64,000 bases of DNA from Trichodesmium sp002260545. Lineage in GTDB: Bacteria; Cyanobacteriota; Cyanobacteriia; Cyanobacteriales; Microcoleaceae. Both the position numbers and the translations under genes were made by a program. Under the pieces are notes generated by a model that did no database searches, was not told where the DNA came from, and saw nothing but the letters and a program-made list of their open reading frames with translations. The stretch lies in NCBI RefSeq assembly GCF_050016015.1, contig NZ_JBNHEQ010000230.1, positions 1-64,000 on the forward strand, read 5' to 3'. Positions within the stretch are counted from its first letter, which is position 1. Every line of letters begins with the position of its first letter. This document shows positions 1 through 8,350 of the stretch, in pieces.

Positions 1-53
1 ATTATCCATTATCCATTATCCATTATCCATTATCCATTATCCATTATCCATTA
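1..53. repeat. Heptanucleotide tandem repeat (ATTATCC)n
   Basis: Seven-base unit ATTATCC repeated about seven times. It is the short tandemly repeated repetitive type common in filamentous cyanobacteria. The same unit recurs at 3931-3962. It directly abuts, and supplies the stop codon of, the methyltransferase fragment beside it. Confidence 0.9.
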
Positions 54-227
54 TTTAGTTAAATCTAGACAAGATATTTGATTACCGAAATTAGCTCTAG
101 CTGTACAACAAGCTGACTCATTTATATCATAGGAACCTAAATGTTTAAATCCAAGCATTTGTAATCCACAACCCCAACCACCTGCACCACTAAAAAAGTC
201 AATATAAGTAAGATTTATCAATACCAT
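51..227 (-). pseudogene. Truncated cytosine-C5 DNA methyltransferase, N-terminal fragment
   Basis: A 58-residue reading frame from an ATG at 227, preceded by AAAGGA. It reads LTYIDFFSGAGGWGCGLQML, followed by GF, then YDINESACCTARANF. This is motif I (the S-adenosylmethionine loop, DxFSGAGG) and motif II of the Dcm/HhaI family, which methylates cytosine C5. Family members exceed 300 residues, and the PCQ catalytic motif and target-recognition domain are absent. The frame ends inside the ATTATCC array, so the gene was cut off there and cannot be active. The start overlaps the stop of an upstream coding relic by 10 bases, suggesting the two were once translationally coupled, perhaps as a restriction-modification unit (inference). 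Confidence 0.75.
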
Positions 228-274
228 TCCTTTTGAGCTAATGTTTGTAATTGATTTTGCAAAGTAGTTAGAGG

Positions 275-440
275 GTAAGCATTCAGCAGTCAGCTATCAG
301 CTATTAGCTATTAGCTTTATTACCTTTAGTTTACCAGTCAAATTCGTTGCTCATGTGCTTCAATTCTATGATTGAAAATGTAGGATAAGTTAAGCGAAAG
401 CTTGCTTCATTCATTAAATATATGAGAGCTGAATGCTTAC
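275..440. repeat. Miniature element, family G (TIR GTAAGCATTCAGC)
   Basis: The ends GTAAGCATTCAGC and GCTGAATGCTTAC are perfect 13-bp terminal inverted repeats. The interior holds short repeats of the AGCTATCAGCTATTAGC type. No coding capacity and no clear target duplication. It splits the relic gene around it. Confidence 0.7.
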
Positions 441-504
441 TTTATACGTTGATTTTGAGGAGATAAAATATTAAACCATTCTTCTTCAATCTGTCGAATA
501 TTTT

Positions 505-819
505 GTAAGCATTCAGCCGTCAGCCGTCAGCTATCAGCTAAGATGTTTATAGGGGTTTTCACGGCTCTGTTGACTTGCATTACTTCTGCCTTCTGCCCTC
601 TGCCTTCTACCTTTAAGCCAAAATCTCTATATTCATTAGAATCATGAAAAGCGCGCTTACTATGAACGACCATATATTCAATTTTTGCTCCTAGCAATAG
701 GGAATATAAAATCTAGATACACAACAGCTTATAATTCCCGTGCCTCCTAGCTATTTTCCCGTAGCTGTTTGCATAGCATTCCGTAGCTGATAGCTGAGTG
801 CTAATAGCTGAATGCTTAC
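505..819. repeat. Miniature element, family G, with 8-bp target duplication
   Basis: Starts GTAAGCATTCAGC and ends GCTGAATGCTTAC. It is flanked by AATATTTT at 497-504 and again at 820-827, a clear 8-bp target-site duplication. There is no transposase inside, so it is a non-autonomous element mobilised in trans. Another copy lies at 275-440, and isolated ends occur elsewhere, for example at 45776-45795 just after uvrB. Confidence 0.8.
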
Positions 820-888
820 AATATTTTTACTAAAATAGTTAACCAAAACTAGATGTGCATCACGCAATATACGAACTTTAGTAAACTT

Positions 889-1060
889 ATACCAAATTCA
901 AAAAAGGCAGTTACATCTTAATTTGTGATTTATTCCTACAATAAAAAATTGTCAATTCCATAAATTGTCAAAATAAAACCTTTTTTACTCTTTTTTTATT
1001 ATGTTGTTCTTTCCCTGTTCCCTATGTTGTGACTGTAGCAATATTTTATGAAATTGGTAT
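889..1060. repeat. Miniature element, family H (TIR ATACCAAATTC)
   Basis: Ends ATACCAAATTC and GAAATTGGTAT form near-perfect inverted repeats about 170 bp apart, with AT-rich non-coding sequence between them. It sits inside the coding relic of this region. Confidence 0.55.
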
Positions 1061-1210
1061 TATTTATACGTTTTGACCAGCGTGGAGAATCATAATACCG
1101 TTTCACGGAATTCAAAATTCAAAAGTCAAAAGTCAAAAGTAAGATTTTATAACTAAAAATTTTGATGTTTCAGTAATTTCAGAAAATTATTTCAAATCTA
1201 AAGTTTGAAA

Positions 1211-1495
1211 CTACTTGTAACATTCTTTTTTCAAATTAGTATAACTAGCAAGAAAAGCTTTTTGAACTGATTCAAATTCAGGTAATGGTTCTAAAATTAA
1301 TTCCCTAACAAATTTTGCTAATCCTTCATCAGTCAAAAATAGTAACCAATCATAGGAATTTTTTAACACTAAAAGTTCCTTATTTGGATTATCTGATGTA
1401 AACCAATTACCATGATTACTTGCAATACCTATCGTTAATATAAAGTTAGTTAAATTTGTCACCGAAAAATCAAGGTTGAAAGCCTCTCCTTTCAA
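1211..1495 (-). CDS. Small hypothetical protein, possibly truncated
   Basis: 94 codons from an ATG at 1495. I do not recognise the protein: it is soluble-looking, with YDWLLFLTDEG and REL-LEPLPEF segments and a Lys-rich tail. The first dozen codons (MKGEAFNLDFSV) lie in a dispersed repeat also seen near 3840, 56910 and 57170 (the AAAGCCTCTCC / TTTTTCGGT type), so the annotated start and N-terminus come from repeat DNA. The body may be the C-terminal remnant of a longer gene, or a gene whose true start is further in. Nothing nearby hints at function. Confidence 0.35.
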   Translation of the reverse strand: MKGEAFNLDFSVTNLTNFILTIGIASNHGNWFTSDNPNKELLVLKNSYDWLLFLTDEGLAKFVRELILEPLPEFESVQKAFLASYTNLKKECYK

Positions 1496-1560
1496 GGATA
1501 AAAAAATAAAAAAATTCCTTTTAATTCATCCTTCTATTACAGAATAGGTAATTATTAATT

Positions 1561-1689
1561 ATATCAAATGCGGTAGCATTGGTATAATTCAGTATTGAGT
1601 AATAATTTATTGATATTTTAGAGTAGAACAGGCTTTTGTTCCTACTGACGATAGAAATTATATTACTCCGAAGCCAACGGATTTGATAT
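1561..1689. repeat. Miniature element, family F (TIR ATATCAAATCCG)
   Basis: ATATCAAATGCGG at the left and AACGGATTTGATAT at the right are inverted repeats of about 12 bp. Another family member at 58712-58925 is nested inside a family B element. The rest of 1496-2176 holds this element, a gene relic at 1808-1999 and fragments of family E. Confidence 0.6.
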
Positions 1690-1807
1690 TACCTCTTCTT
1701 ATCTTTTTAGAAAGAATAGGATTGACTAAAATGAATTTTTCTTCTCTTTTCTCCATAAATGGAGAGGATTTATACCTTAATTTTTCGGTGATTTCAGAGG
1801 AAAGATT

Positions 1808-1999
1808 TCATTGACGAATTAGATAATAAGTTATAATCTCAACAATTTTACCTAAAGCACGTCTTGCTGCTTTTTTTATCTAATGTATGTTTAAATACGC
1901 TTTGAGCCATAACTTTTTGAATTTTATCAATTGAGCTATAAGACACTAAATAACCTCTTTTAAAGACATTTATACTTTTTCAAAGTAGACTCTAATCAT
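1808..1999 (-). pseudogene. Relic of a small unrecognised gene (two frameshifts)
   Basis: Read across frames, the minus strand gives MIRVYFEKV, then VFKRGYLVSYSSIDKIQKVM and AQSVFKHTLDKK, then AARRALGKIVEIITYYLIRQ and a TGA at 1808-1810. The change of frame after EKV and after LDKK breaks it. The joined product would be a basic protein of roughly 65 residues. I recognise no function. A 40-bp piece of the same gene recurs at 2764-2802, so a second broken copy once lay on the other side of the neighbouring secreted-protein gene. Confidence 0.45.
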
Positions 2000-2176
2000 T
2001 AATTTAACCATATTCACCCTAAACATAGTTTTATGTATATTATTTGAACTTACCTTAACCATAAGGATGAGGTAAAAATCTCCAAGCTAGAGAACGTTTC
2101 TCCGGAATATACGGTTTGATCTTAGAAGTATAAGTAAAGAAGGAAATAAACCAATAAATTTTAGGAGAATTTTCCT

Positions 2177-2668
2177 ATGACTATTCAAACTAATCTCAAC
2201 AAAATTTTTCGCCTCGGTTTAGTTGCTTTAACCGCTACTTCTTTATCTTTTGCAACTATAATTCCTGCAAAAGTTGCTTTTGCCGAACCAAATAAGGGGT
2301 ACAGTGTAAGTCCAGATGTAATTAACGAAGGGATGAACGGAACATGGAATTTACAATGGAAAGTCAACGGATGGTTACATAGAGGTCGTTTAAAAATGGA
2401 TGGAAATTTTGGAACTATGATTGTGAATGTAACTGGACCTAATGGTAGGAAAGTTTATGCCCAACAACAAATGAATATGGTTCCTGATAGAAATGGTTAT
2501 ATTCTTCAAGGTAGTAGACCTACTTATCCAGGTAGTTATGCGATAAACCGTAACTATCAACCTGATAGTTTTTATGTTGAATCAGGTCATCGTGGTAGTT
2601 GGAAAATGAGAAATTGTTCTGATTATCATGGTTGTATTCCAGTCAGGATGACAAGAATTGATCGATAA
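2177..2668 (+). CDS. Secreted hypothetical protein
   Basis: 163 residues from ATG, with TAGGAGAA ten bases upstream as ribosome-binding site. Residues 1-36 form a Sec signal peptide: basic start, hydrophobic LGLVALTATSLSFATIIPA, then VAFA before the likely cut at AFA/EP. The mature part is about 127 residues, rich in Gly, Asn, Tyr and Arg, with NGTWNLQWKVNGWLHRGRLK early on and two cysteines near the end (NCSDYHGC) that could form a disulfide. The shape suggests a small beta-rich periplasmic or extracellular protein. No known domain is recognised. Short direct repeats at 1911-1957 and 2764-2802 flank the gene. Confidence 0.75.
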   Translation: MTIQTNLNKIFRLGLVALTATSLSFATIIPAKVAFAEPNKGYSVSPDVINEGMNGTWNLQWKVNGWLHRGRLKMDGNFGTMIVNVTGPNGRKVYAQQQMNMVPDRNGYILQGSRPTYPGSYAINRNYQPDSFYVESGHRGSWKMRNCSDYHGCIPVRMTRIDR

Positions 2669-2763
2669 ATTAAATCAAGTTCAATCAAGTTATTATAGGG
2701 GTAGGTTTGGCAAAAAAACTATCCCTAATTACGGTTTGCTGAAAAAGTCTAACTCTCAGCTAG

Positions 2764-2966
2764 AACTTTTTGAATTTTATCAATTGAGCTATAAGGCACT
2801 AAGAAGGTATCTGTAAAATAAATCTACAGAAATACTTCAAATATCTAGTATTCGGTGGTAAGGGCCAGGAAAATATCATTTGATTTTGTGAGATTATTTC
2901 CGCCCAAACCAACCCTACATCAAGGCTTAATATTTTATTTACAGATATCCTCTAAATAACCTCATT
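2764..2966 (-). repeat. Second copy of gene relic, split by miniature element family I
   Basis: 2764-2802 repeats 1911-1949 almost exactly, and the match resumes at 2952 (CTAAATAACCTC). Between them, 2803-2951 is an element with inverted ends near AGGTATCTGTAAAATAAA and TATTTACAGATATCCT. It is flanked by CTAA at 2799-2802 and 2952-2955, a 4-bp target duplication. This fills the gap between the secreted protein and the pentapeptide gene, along with a family A end at about 2741. Confidence 0.6.
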
Positions 2967-2982
2967 TCTTCCTTCTTAATTA

Positions 2983-3660
2983 TTAATTATTGATCGAACC
3001 ATCAGGCATAATTGTTCCTGTCAGAATTACTCCACTTAAATCTGTATTAGCAATAACTGCACCTTCCAAATTAGCATTACTTAAATTAGTTTCTTGTTTA
3101 TAACCTCGAAAAGAGAAACTATGAAAATCTGCTCCAGTTAAATTAGTATCAGCAAGATTAGCATATTCTAAATTAGTACCATGAAGACTAGCATTACTTA
3201 AATTAGCTCCTTCCAAATTTGTTCCCCAGAGTCTTGCTTCTAATAAATTAGCATTACTTAAATTAGCATTACTCAAATTTGCCAAAGTTAAATCAGATTC
3301 TAATAAACGAGTCCTAATTAAATTTGTATCTGTTAAATTTGCTCTGTTAATATCTGCTCTATATAAGTTAGCTCCCGTTAAATTAGCTCCCGTTAAATTA
3401 GCTCCCGTTAAATTAGCTCCATTCAAATCTGCACCTTGGAAATTTACACCTGTTAAATTAGCTCCCGAAAGGTTAGCATTTTCTAAATTAAATTCATGGA
3501 AATCTGCTCTACTTAAGTCGCATTGTTTCCATAAAAATGATACACACCAATTATCTTGTAATAGATGATTAATATCTTCATAATTAGCTGCCATAACTGG
3601 TGCAGATAAACTCAAATAGATGAAAGAAATGACCAAAGTAAAAGTTGCTAAAAATTTCAT
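2983..3660 (-). CDS. Secreted pentapeptide-repeat protein
   Basis: 225 residues if begun at ATG 3660. A longer frame reaches 3738, but the shorter start puts a good signal peptide first (MKFLATFTLVISFIYLSLSA, then PVMA before AN), so I prefer it. A short region with two cysteines (DNWCVSFLWKQCDLS) follows. About 28 tandem A(N/D)Lxx pentapeptides then fill the rest, such as ANLTG and ANLSN; these stack into a right-handed quadrilateral beta-helix in the family. The export signal separates it from the three cytoplasmic pentapeptide proteins at 13-19.5 kb, which have no signal and carry an extra C-terminal domain. Function is unknown; many cyanobacterial members are thylakoid-lumen or periplasmic. 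Confidence 0.8.
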   Translation of the reverse strand: MKFLATFTLVISFIYLSLSAPVMAANYEDINHLLQDNWCVSFLWKQCDLSRADFHEFNLENANLSGANLTGVNFQGADLNGANLTGANLTGANLTGANLYRADINRANLTDTNLIRTRLLESDLTLANLSNANLSNANLLEARLWGTNLEGANLSNASLHGTNLEYANLADTNLTGADFHSFSFRGYKQETNLSNANLEGAVIANTDLSGVILTGTIMPDGSINN

Positions 3661-4100
3661 TGCTAAAATTATTTTAATTGAACTAAAATTAATTTTTTTT
3701 GAATAGAGAAAGCCAACTTTATTCAGCGCTTCGCGCAACTCAAAAGTCAGCAGGAGTGATTTCCTACGGAATGCTCCTAATTACGCGAATCACCCGTACA
3801 AAAGTTAAAAGTTAAAAGTAATCTCTGACTGAGTTTACCGAAAAATCAAGGTATAAAGCCTCTATTTCAAGAGAGAAAAGTGCTCTTGAATTTCCTTATA
3901 TTCAATTCCGTTACGGTTTTCCTTGAGGTAATTATCCATTATCCATTATCCATTATCCATTAATGAAGGGATTTCTCAACGTCCCCGCCCTAAATGCGTA
4001 GTGCTATAAAACTCAAAATTCGCTAGTACAACTTCAAACATAATCATAATATGTCGAAATTGTCTAGCGAACTAAGTAAAGCTTTAACTCTTACCATTAA
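3661..4100. other. Repeat-rich intergenic region
   Basis: No gene seen. It holds repeats of the AAAGTTAAAAGTTAAAAG type, a family E fragment (near 3836-3900), an (ATTATCC)n run at 3931-3962, and CATTCCGTAG-like repeats near 3765. Confidence 0.6.
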
Positions 4101-5756
4101 TTAACCAAAACGTAGAGCATAGTCATCAGAACTTACTGCAAAAATGTTATTTTGAACATCTTCTATAGAAGTTTCTTCAACTACACCTAATATAAAGCCA
4201 CTATCAAGCAGTCTAATTACAGCATCTCCATCAATTAATTCATAGTCTAAACCTTCAGAAGGAGTAAACTCAGCAATTATAATAATTCGATCGCTATCTG
4301 TGACAGTAAAATCAGTAATTCTGTTAGCTTGGTCTATTTCTTCTACTTCATCCATTTCAACAATCTCAGTTCGCAGAATAAAACTATCTGCATCTGCACC
4401 ACCTGTCAGAATATCAGCACCATAATCGCCAATTAGATAATCATCTCCTCCTCCACCTATTAATGAATCATCTCCTTTTCCACCTCGTAACCAGTCATTA
4501 CCCTCTAAACCAGAAAGGGTATCATTACCTTGATTTCCACTGATGACGTCATTACCATCACTACCTAATATCTCATCATCACCTTCTAAACCCATCATTA
4601 CTGAGGAATCATCAACTTGACTTATTTCAAGTATATCGTCACTATCGGTGGGTTCATTTCCATCATCTTCAGCACTACTACTAGCTACTTCATCACCCTC
4701 ATCATCATTTTCATCTGTTTCTTCATCGCTTGTTTCTTCATCCGTTTCTTCATCGGTTTCTGAGTCTTCATCTCCTTCCCCACTAACTTCTTCATCAATA
4801 GTTTGTGTCAGTTGACTACTGATTAGTATTTCTGAATCTATAGATTCCTCAATTTCTGGAGTGCTATCCTCAGTATTATTCTCAGAGTCGTCATCCATTG
4901 AAACAAGATAGTTTACCTTATTTGCGCCATCCTGATTAGCATATTCATTGAGTAAATCAGAATCAGTAACAATTTCTGATACCCTACTAGGAATATTTCC
5001 CTCTACTACCCTAGCTATGAGAATGCGATCGCCTTCTCGAATATCTTGTACAAAATCAAAATTCTCAGTTACTTCACCAAATACTGAATAAGCACCGTCT
5101 AATTGGTTGCTGATATCTTCTAAGGCGAAATAAAACTGTGAAGAAGCTGTATCTAATACGGAGGTACGAGCCATAGCTATTACCCCTGCTTCATGGGATA
5201 AAGCCACAGGTTCATCAACTATCTCGTTATAGACAATTTCTCCTGTCTCTGCAACTTCAATTTCCAGAGGTATTTCTCTTTCCTCACCTGTTTCTGGGTC
5301 AATATAACCCCCCGTACCTAAATCGTCAATAGGAAAATCAGGGTCTCGACCTAGGGGGTCTCCACCTTGAACAACAAACCCTTCTACAAATCGGTGGAAT
5401 GCCAGAGAATCATAGACATTTTGCTCTACCAAGTCAGCAAAGTTTGCTGCTGTTACTGGAGCACTTGAGGAATTAAGTTGAATGGTAATTTTTTCTTTTT
5501 CACCAGTTTCCTCTTGAGTCTCAGAATCTTCTTCTTGAGTCTCAGTATCTTCAGCTTGAGCCTCAGAATCTTCTTCTTGAGTCTCAGTATCTTCAGCTTG
5601 AGTCTCAGAATCTTCTTCTTGAGTCTCAGAATCTTCTTCTTGAGTCTCAGAATCTTCTTCTTGTGAGACCTTCTGTACCACCATTTCCACTACCACATCT
5701 TGGCCTTCCAAGTCAGGTAAACCCAGTTCTTCTAAAAACTCTTGTGTCTCGTCCAT
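4101..5756 (-). CDS. Cyclophilin-type peptidyl-prolyl isomerase fused to RTX calcium-binding repeats
   Basis: 551 residues. The cyclophilin fold runs from about residue 20 to 275, with FHRFVEGFVVQGGDP containing the catalytic-type Arg and Gln and VFGEV near the usual active-site histidine region. The family catalyses proline cis-trans isomerisation. An acidic stretch (about 290-380) follows, then RTX nonapeptides GGxGxDxLx at about 395-460 (GLEGDD, GNQGNDTLSG, GGKGDDSLIG), which bind calcium and typify type I secreted proteins. No Sec signal is present. Between the first two beta strands seven acidic heptads are inserted (residues 33-81). The C-terminus YALRFG resembles the ALRIG end of the next gene. 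The two genes are adjacent paralogues on one strand, 258 bp apart. Confidence 0.85.
   Translation of the reverse strand: MDETQEFLEELGLPDLEGQDVVVEMVVQKVSQEEDSETQEEDSETQEEDSETQAEDTETQEEDSEAQAEDTETQEEDSETQEETGEKEKITIQLNSSSAPVTAANFADLVEQNVYDSLAFHRFVEGFVVQGGDPLGRDPDFPIDDLGTGGYIDPETGEEREIPLEIEVAETGEIVYNEIVDEPVALSHEAGVIAMARTSVLDTASSQFYFALEDISNQLDGAYSVFGEVTENFDFVQDIREGDRILIARVVEGNIPSRVSEIVTDSDLLNEYANQDGANKVNYLVSMDDDSENNTEDSTPEIEESIDSEILISSQLTQTIDEEVSGEGDEDSETDEETDEETSDEETDENDDEGDEVASSSAEDDGNEPTDSDDILEISQVDDSSVMMGLEGDDEILGSDGNDVISGNQGNDTLSGLEGNDWLRGGKGDDSLIGGGGDDYLIGDYGADILTGGADADSFILRTEIVEMDEVEEIDQANRITDFTVTDSDRIIIIAEFTPSEGLDYELIDGDAVIRLLDSGFILGVVEETSIEDVQNNIFAVSSDDYALRFG
5514..5660 (-). repeat. In-frame 21-bp minisatellite encoding (E/A)ED(S/T)E(T/A)Q
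   Basis: Exactly seven 21-bp units encode EEDSETQ, with AEDTETQ and EEDSEAQ variants. They lie inside the cyclophilin domain of the gene that contains them, between its first two beta strands. The paralogue at 6015-7376 has only a short turn there, so the array is an expansion specific to this copy. Confidence 0.9.
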
Positions 5757-6014
5757 TAGTTGATTAAGTCCTTAATTGTGCGTAATTTTTAACTTTATTA
5801 TATTCGATTCCTAATTTAACTGCCGATAAAATCCTAATTAAATTAAGGACAAAACTCTTTAAAAATGGAATTTTACCCTCTTTTTATAATTATTTATAGC
5901 TTGAAGCTTTAAGCATTGAGCTATTAGCTCAACTCAAAACTATCCCTGGCAAAGGATTTCAATCTTATTAATGTATTACCACTTTTTTTTCAATGTTCAC
6001 TCCTTCTTCCTTAA

Positions 6015-7376
6015 TTATCCAATTCTTAAAGCTGCATCTCCAAAAGGTAGTGCATCAGGCACAGAAATAGTAGTAAAATCAAAAAAGAAAGTCGCACTTC
6101 TAACTTCTTCTACCACTGAATTATTCACCGTACCAAGAATAATATTATTTTCCTCTTCTTCAGCTTCTATTTGAATAACCGTACTATTACCTTCCTGAGT
6201 AAAAGAAAGAGTAGATATTGGCTCCGAAACACCAATTCTATCCCCTTCTAAAAAATTAAAATCTTCTATCATATCAGCATTATCTTCTTCATTGTCAATC
6301 ACTGCCAAAACAAAAGTATCTGCACCAGCTTCCCCTAGCAAATTATCCGTACCAGCATCACCAATTAAAATATCATTTCCTTCTCCAGCAGTTAATAAAT
6401 CACTATCTTTACCACCCCGTAAAAAATCATTTCCTTTACCACCAAATAAAGTATCACTATCTAAATTACCATTCAGAATATCATCATCAAGACCACCAGA
6501 TAATAAATCTAATCCTTTTCCACCCCGAAGATAATCGGAACTATCCCTACCATCTAAACTATCATCTCCCTGATTACCATTAATAACGTCATTAATTATT
6601 GAACCTGTAATTTCATCATTTCCTTCCAATCCCAATACACCAAATACTTCTTGAGATAATTCAGTAGAAATTTCAAAAATATCATCTCCTTCTGTTAATA
6701 CTTGAAGAAAATCAATAGGTAATGGAATATTAGCACGATTAACAATATTAATAAAACTATTGAGTAGAGATGTATCAGTAATAATTTGTGAAACTCGACT
6801 AGGAATTATTCCTTCAGTAACTCTAGCAGCAGTAATACTATCCCCTAATTCTAGTTCTTCTATCACTTCTAACCCATCTATTACATTACCAAATATTGCA
6901 AAACTACCATCTAATACTGGTAAGTCATTTAAAGGAATATAAAATTGAGAAGATGCGGAATTTAAAACCTCTGTACGAGCCATTCCAATAGCACCTACTA
7001 CGTTTGGTAATTGTACGGGAGGAGGAACTATTTGATTGTAAAAAATTGGTTTTCCTAGACCTAAAGGCTTAATTTCTAATGGAATAAATCTAGGTTCATT
7101 TGTTATTGGATCGACAAAATCACCACTGCCTAAAAGTTCCAAAGGAATATCTGGATTTCTACTAAAAGGATCGCCTCCTTGAACTAATGAAAATTGTGGT
7201 TGATTTTCTATGCGATGAAATCTCACTCCATCATAAAAATTTCGTTCTACTAAATCAACAAAGTTACCTCCAGTTATTGGTGCATTGAATCCATCAATTT
7301 CGATGGTAACTATTTGATTATCAATTACCATTAATACTGTTGCTAGACCGGATATTTGTGGTAAATTTTCTTCCAT
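6015..7376 (-). CDS. Cyclophilin-type peptidyl-prolyl isomerase fused to RTX repeats (paralogue)
   Basis: 453 residues from ATG 7376. The cyclophilin domain covers about residues 12-215: GLATVLMVIDNQIVTIEIDG without the heptad insert, FHRIENQPQFSLVQGGDP with conserved Arg and Gln, and GAIGMARTEVLNSASSQFY. RTX repeats at about 245-350 include LEGNDEITG, GNQGDDSLDG, GGKGNDFLRG and GEGNDILIGD. The C-terminal tail ends DAALRIG. The arrangement matches the 551-residue neighbour, indicating tandem duplication. No Sec signal, so the RTX domain implies export by a type I (ABC) system encoded elsewhere. An exported proline isomerase helping fold other RTX or matrix proteins is plausible but inferred. 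Confidence 0.85.
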   Translation of the reverse strand: MEENLPQISGLATVLMVIDNQIVTIEIDGFNAPITGGNFVDLVERNFYDGVRFHRIENQPQFSLVQGGDPFSRNPDIPLELLGSGDFVDPITNEPRFIPLEIKPLGLGKPIFYNQIVPPPVQLPNVVGAIGMARTEVLNSASSQFYIPLNDLPVLDGSFAIFGNVIDGLEVIEELELGDSITAARVTEGIIPSRVSQIITDTSLLNSFINIVNRANIPLPIDFLQVLTEGDDIFEISTELSQEVFGVLGLEGNDEITGSIINDVINGNQGDDSLDGRDSSDYLRGGKGLDLLSGGLDDDILNGNLDSDTLFGGKGNDFLRGGKDSDLLTAGEGNDILIGDAGTDNLLGEAGADTFVLAVIDNEEDNADMIEDFNFLEGDRIGVSEPISTLSFTQEGNSTVIQIEAEEEENNIILGTVNNSVVEEVRSATFFFDFTTISVPDALPFGDAALRIG

Positions 7377-7679
7377 TTTTATCTAATTTAATCGGAGATT
7401 TTTTTGACAAATTATTTATTTTAGAATAAATTTTAATTCACCCTCAATACTATCAATACTAATTCCACTTCTGCCTGACAATCATTTAATCACGCTATGG
7501 TTAATAGTTGATGGCTGTTTATACAGCATTCCGCAGGAAATGCTTACACATATTTTTCCTAATACAATTTCTCTGTAACAATTCGCTTGATAATTCTTAT
7601 GCTTGAGAAACACTATATATTAAGTGTAACTTCATGGAGAACTTGTATTAAAGGTTCCCGTAGAGGTGCTGCGCACTAT

Positions 7680-8350
7680 CGCTACCCTTAAAGTTTATCT
7701 AAAATCTAATAACTGTTGCGTAATAGTTACAGCACTTTTTAGGATGGTGAGGTACAGTTGATGACTAATCTCTCTTCCTTATTTACTAAAGTGATAAAAC
7801 TTTGTACCTCACTAACTCCGAAACTGCTGTAAATGAATTATCAATCTCCATCAAATTAGGCGATCGCTACCCTTAAAGTTTATCTAAAATCTAATAACTG
7901 TTGCGTAATAGTTAAATGAATGATCAATCTCCATCAAATTAGGCGATCGCTACCCTTAAAGTTTATCTAAAATCTAATAACTGTTGCGTAATAGTTAAAT
8001 GAATGATCAATCTCCATCAAATTAGGCGATCGCTACCCTTAAAGTTTATCTAAAATCTAATAACTGTTGCGTAATAGTTAAATGAATGATCAATCTCAAT
8101 TAAATTAGGCGATCGCTACCCTTAAAGTTTATCTAAAATCTAATAACTGTTGCGTAATAGTTAAATGAATGATCAATCTCAATTAAATTAGGCGATCGCT
8201 ACCCTTAAAGTTTATCTAAAATCTAAAAACTATTGCGTAATAGTTAAATGAATTATCAATCTCAATCAAATTAGGCGATCGCCTAGGGGTGCGTAGGACT
8301 ATCCCTACCCTGACCAATTTATCTAAAATCTAAAAACTGTTGTGCAATAG
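7680..8350. repeat. 83-bp tandem array with HIP1 and an 18-bp hairpin in each unit
   Basis: Units begin at 7861, 7944, 8027, 8110, 8193 and 8276, a period of exactly 83 bp. A detached partial copy lies at 7680-7728. Each full unit carries GGCGATCGCTACCCTTAAAG (HIP1 is GCGATCGC) and AACTGTTGCGTAATAGTT, an imperfect palindrome whose mismatches are G:T pairs. The last unit is diverged. 7377-7679 holds further short repeats and no gene. The spacing is too regular and the sharing too extensive for spacers, so this is not CRISPR. Confidence 0.9.

Larger units (their letters stand above)
218..1100 (-). pseudogene. Unidentified coding relic interrupted by three miniature elements
   Basis: Between small inverted-repeat elements, four short blocks on the minus strand read like protein: 1061-1100 (DSPRWSKR), 820-888 (KFTKVRILRDAHLVLVNYFS), 441-504 (NIRQIEEEWFNILSPQNQR) and 218-274 (LQNQLQTLAQKEWY, stop TGA at 218-220). 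Removing the element at 505-819 together with one copy of its 8-bp target duplication joins the second and third blocks in frame, which supports a once continuous gene. The join across 275-440 is one base out of frame. The last block overlaps the methyltransferase start. I do not recognise the family; a restriction enzyme or other modification partner would fit the position but is only a guess. Confidence 0.4.

Noticed and set aside
7861..8350. CRISPR array
   Set aside because: The whole 83-bp unit is repeated without unique spacers, and there are no cas genes in the window.
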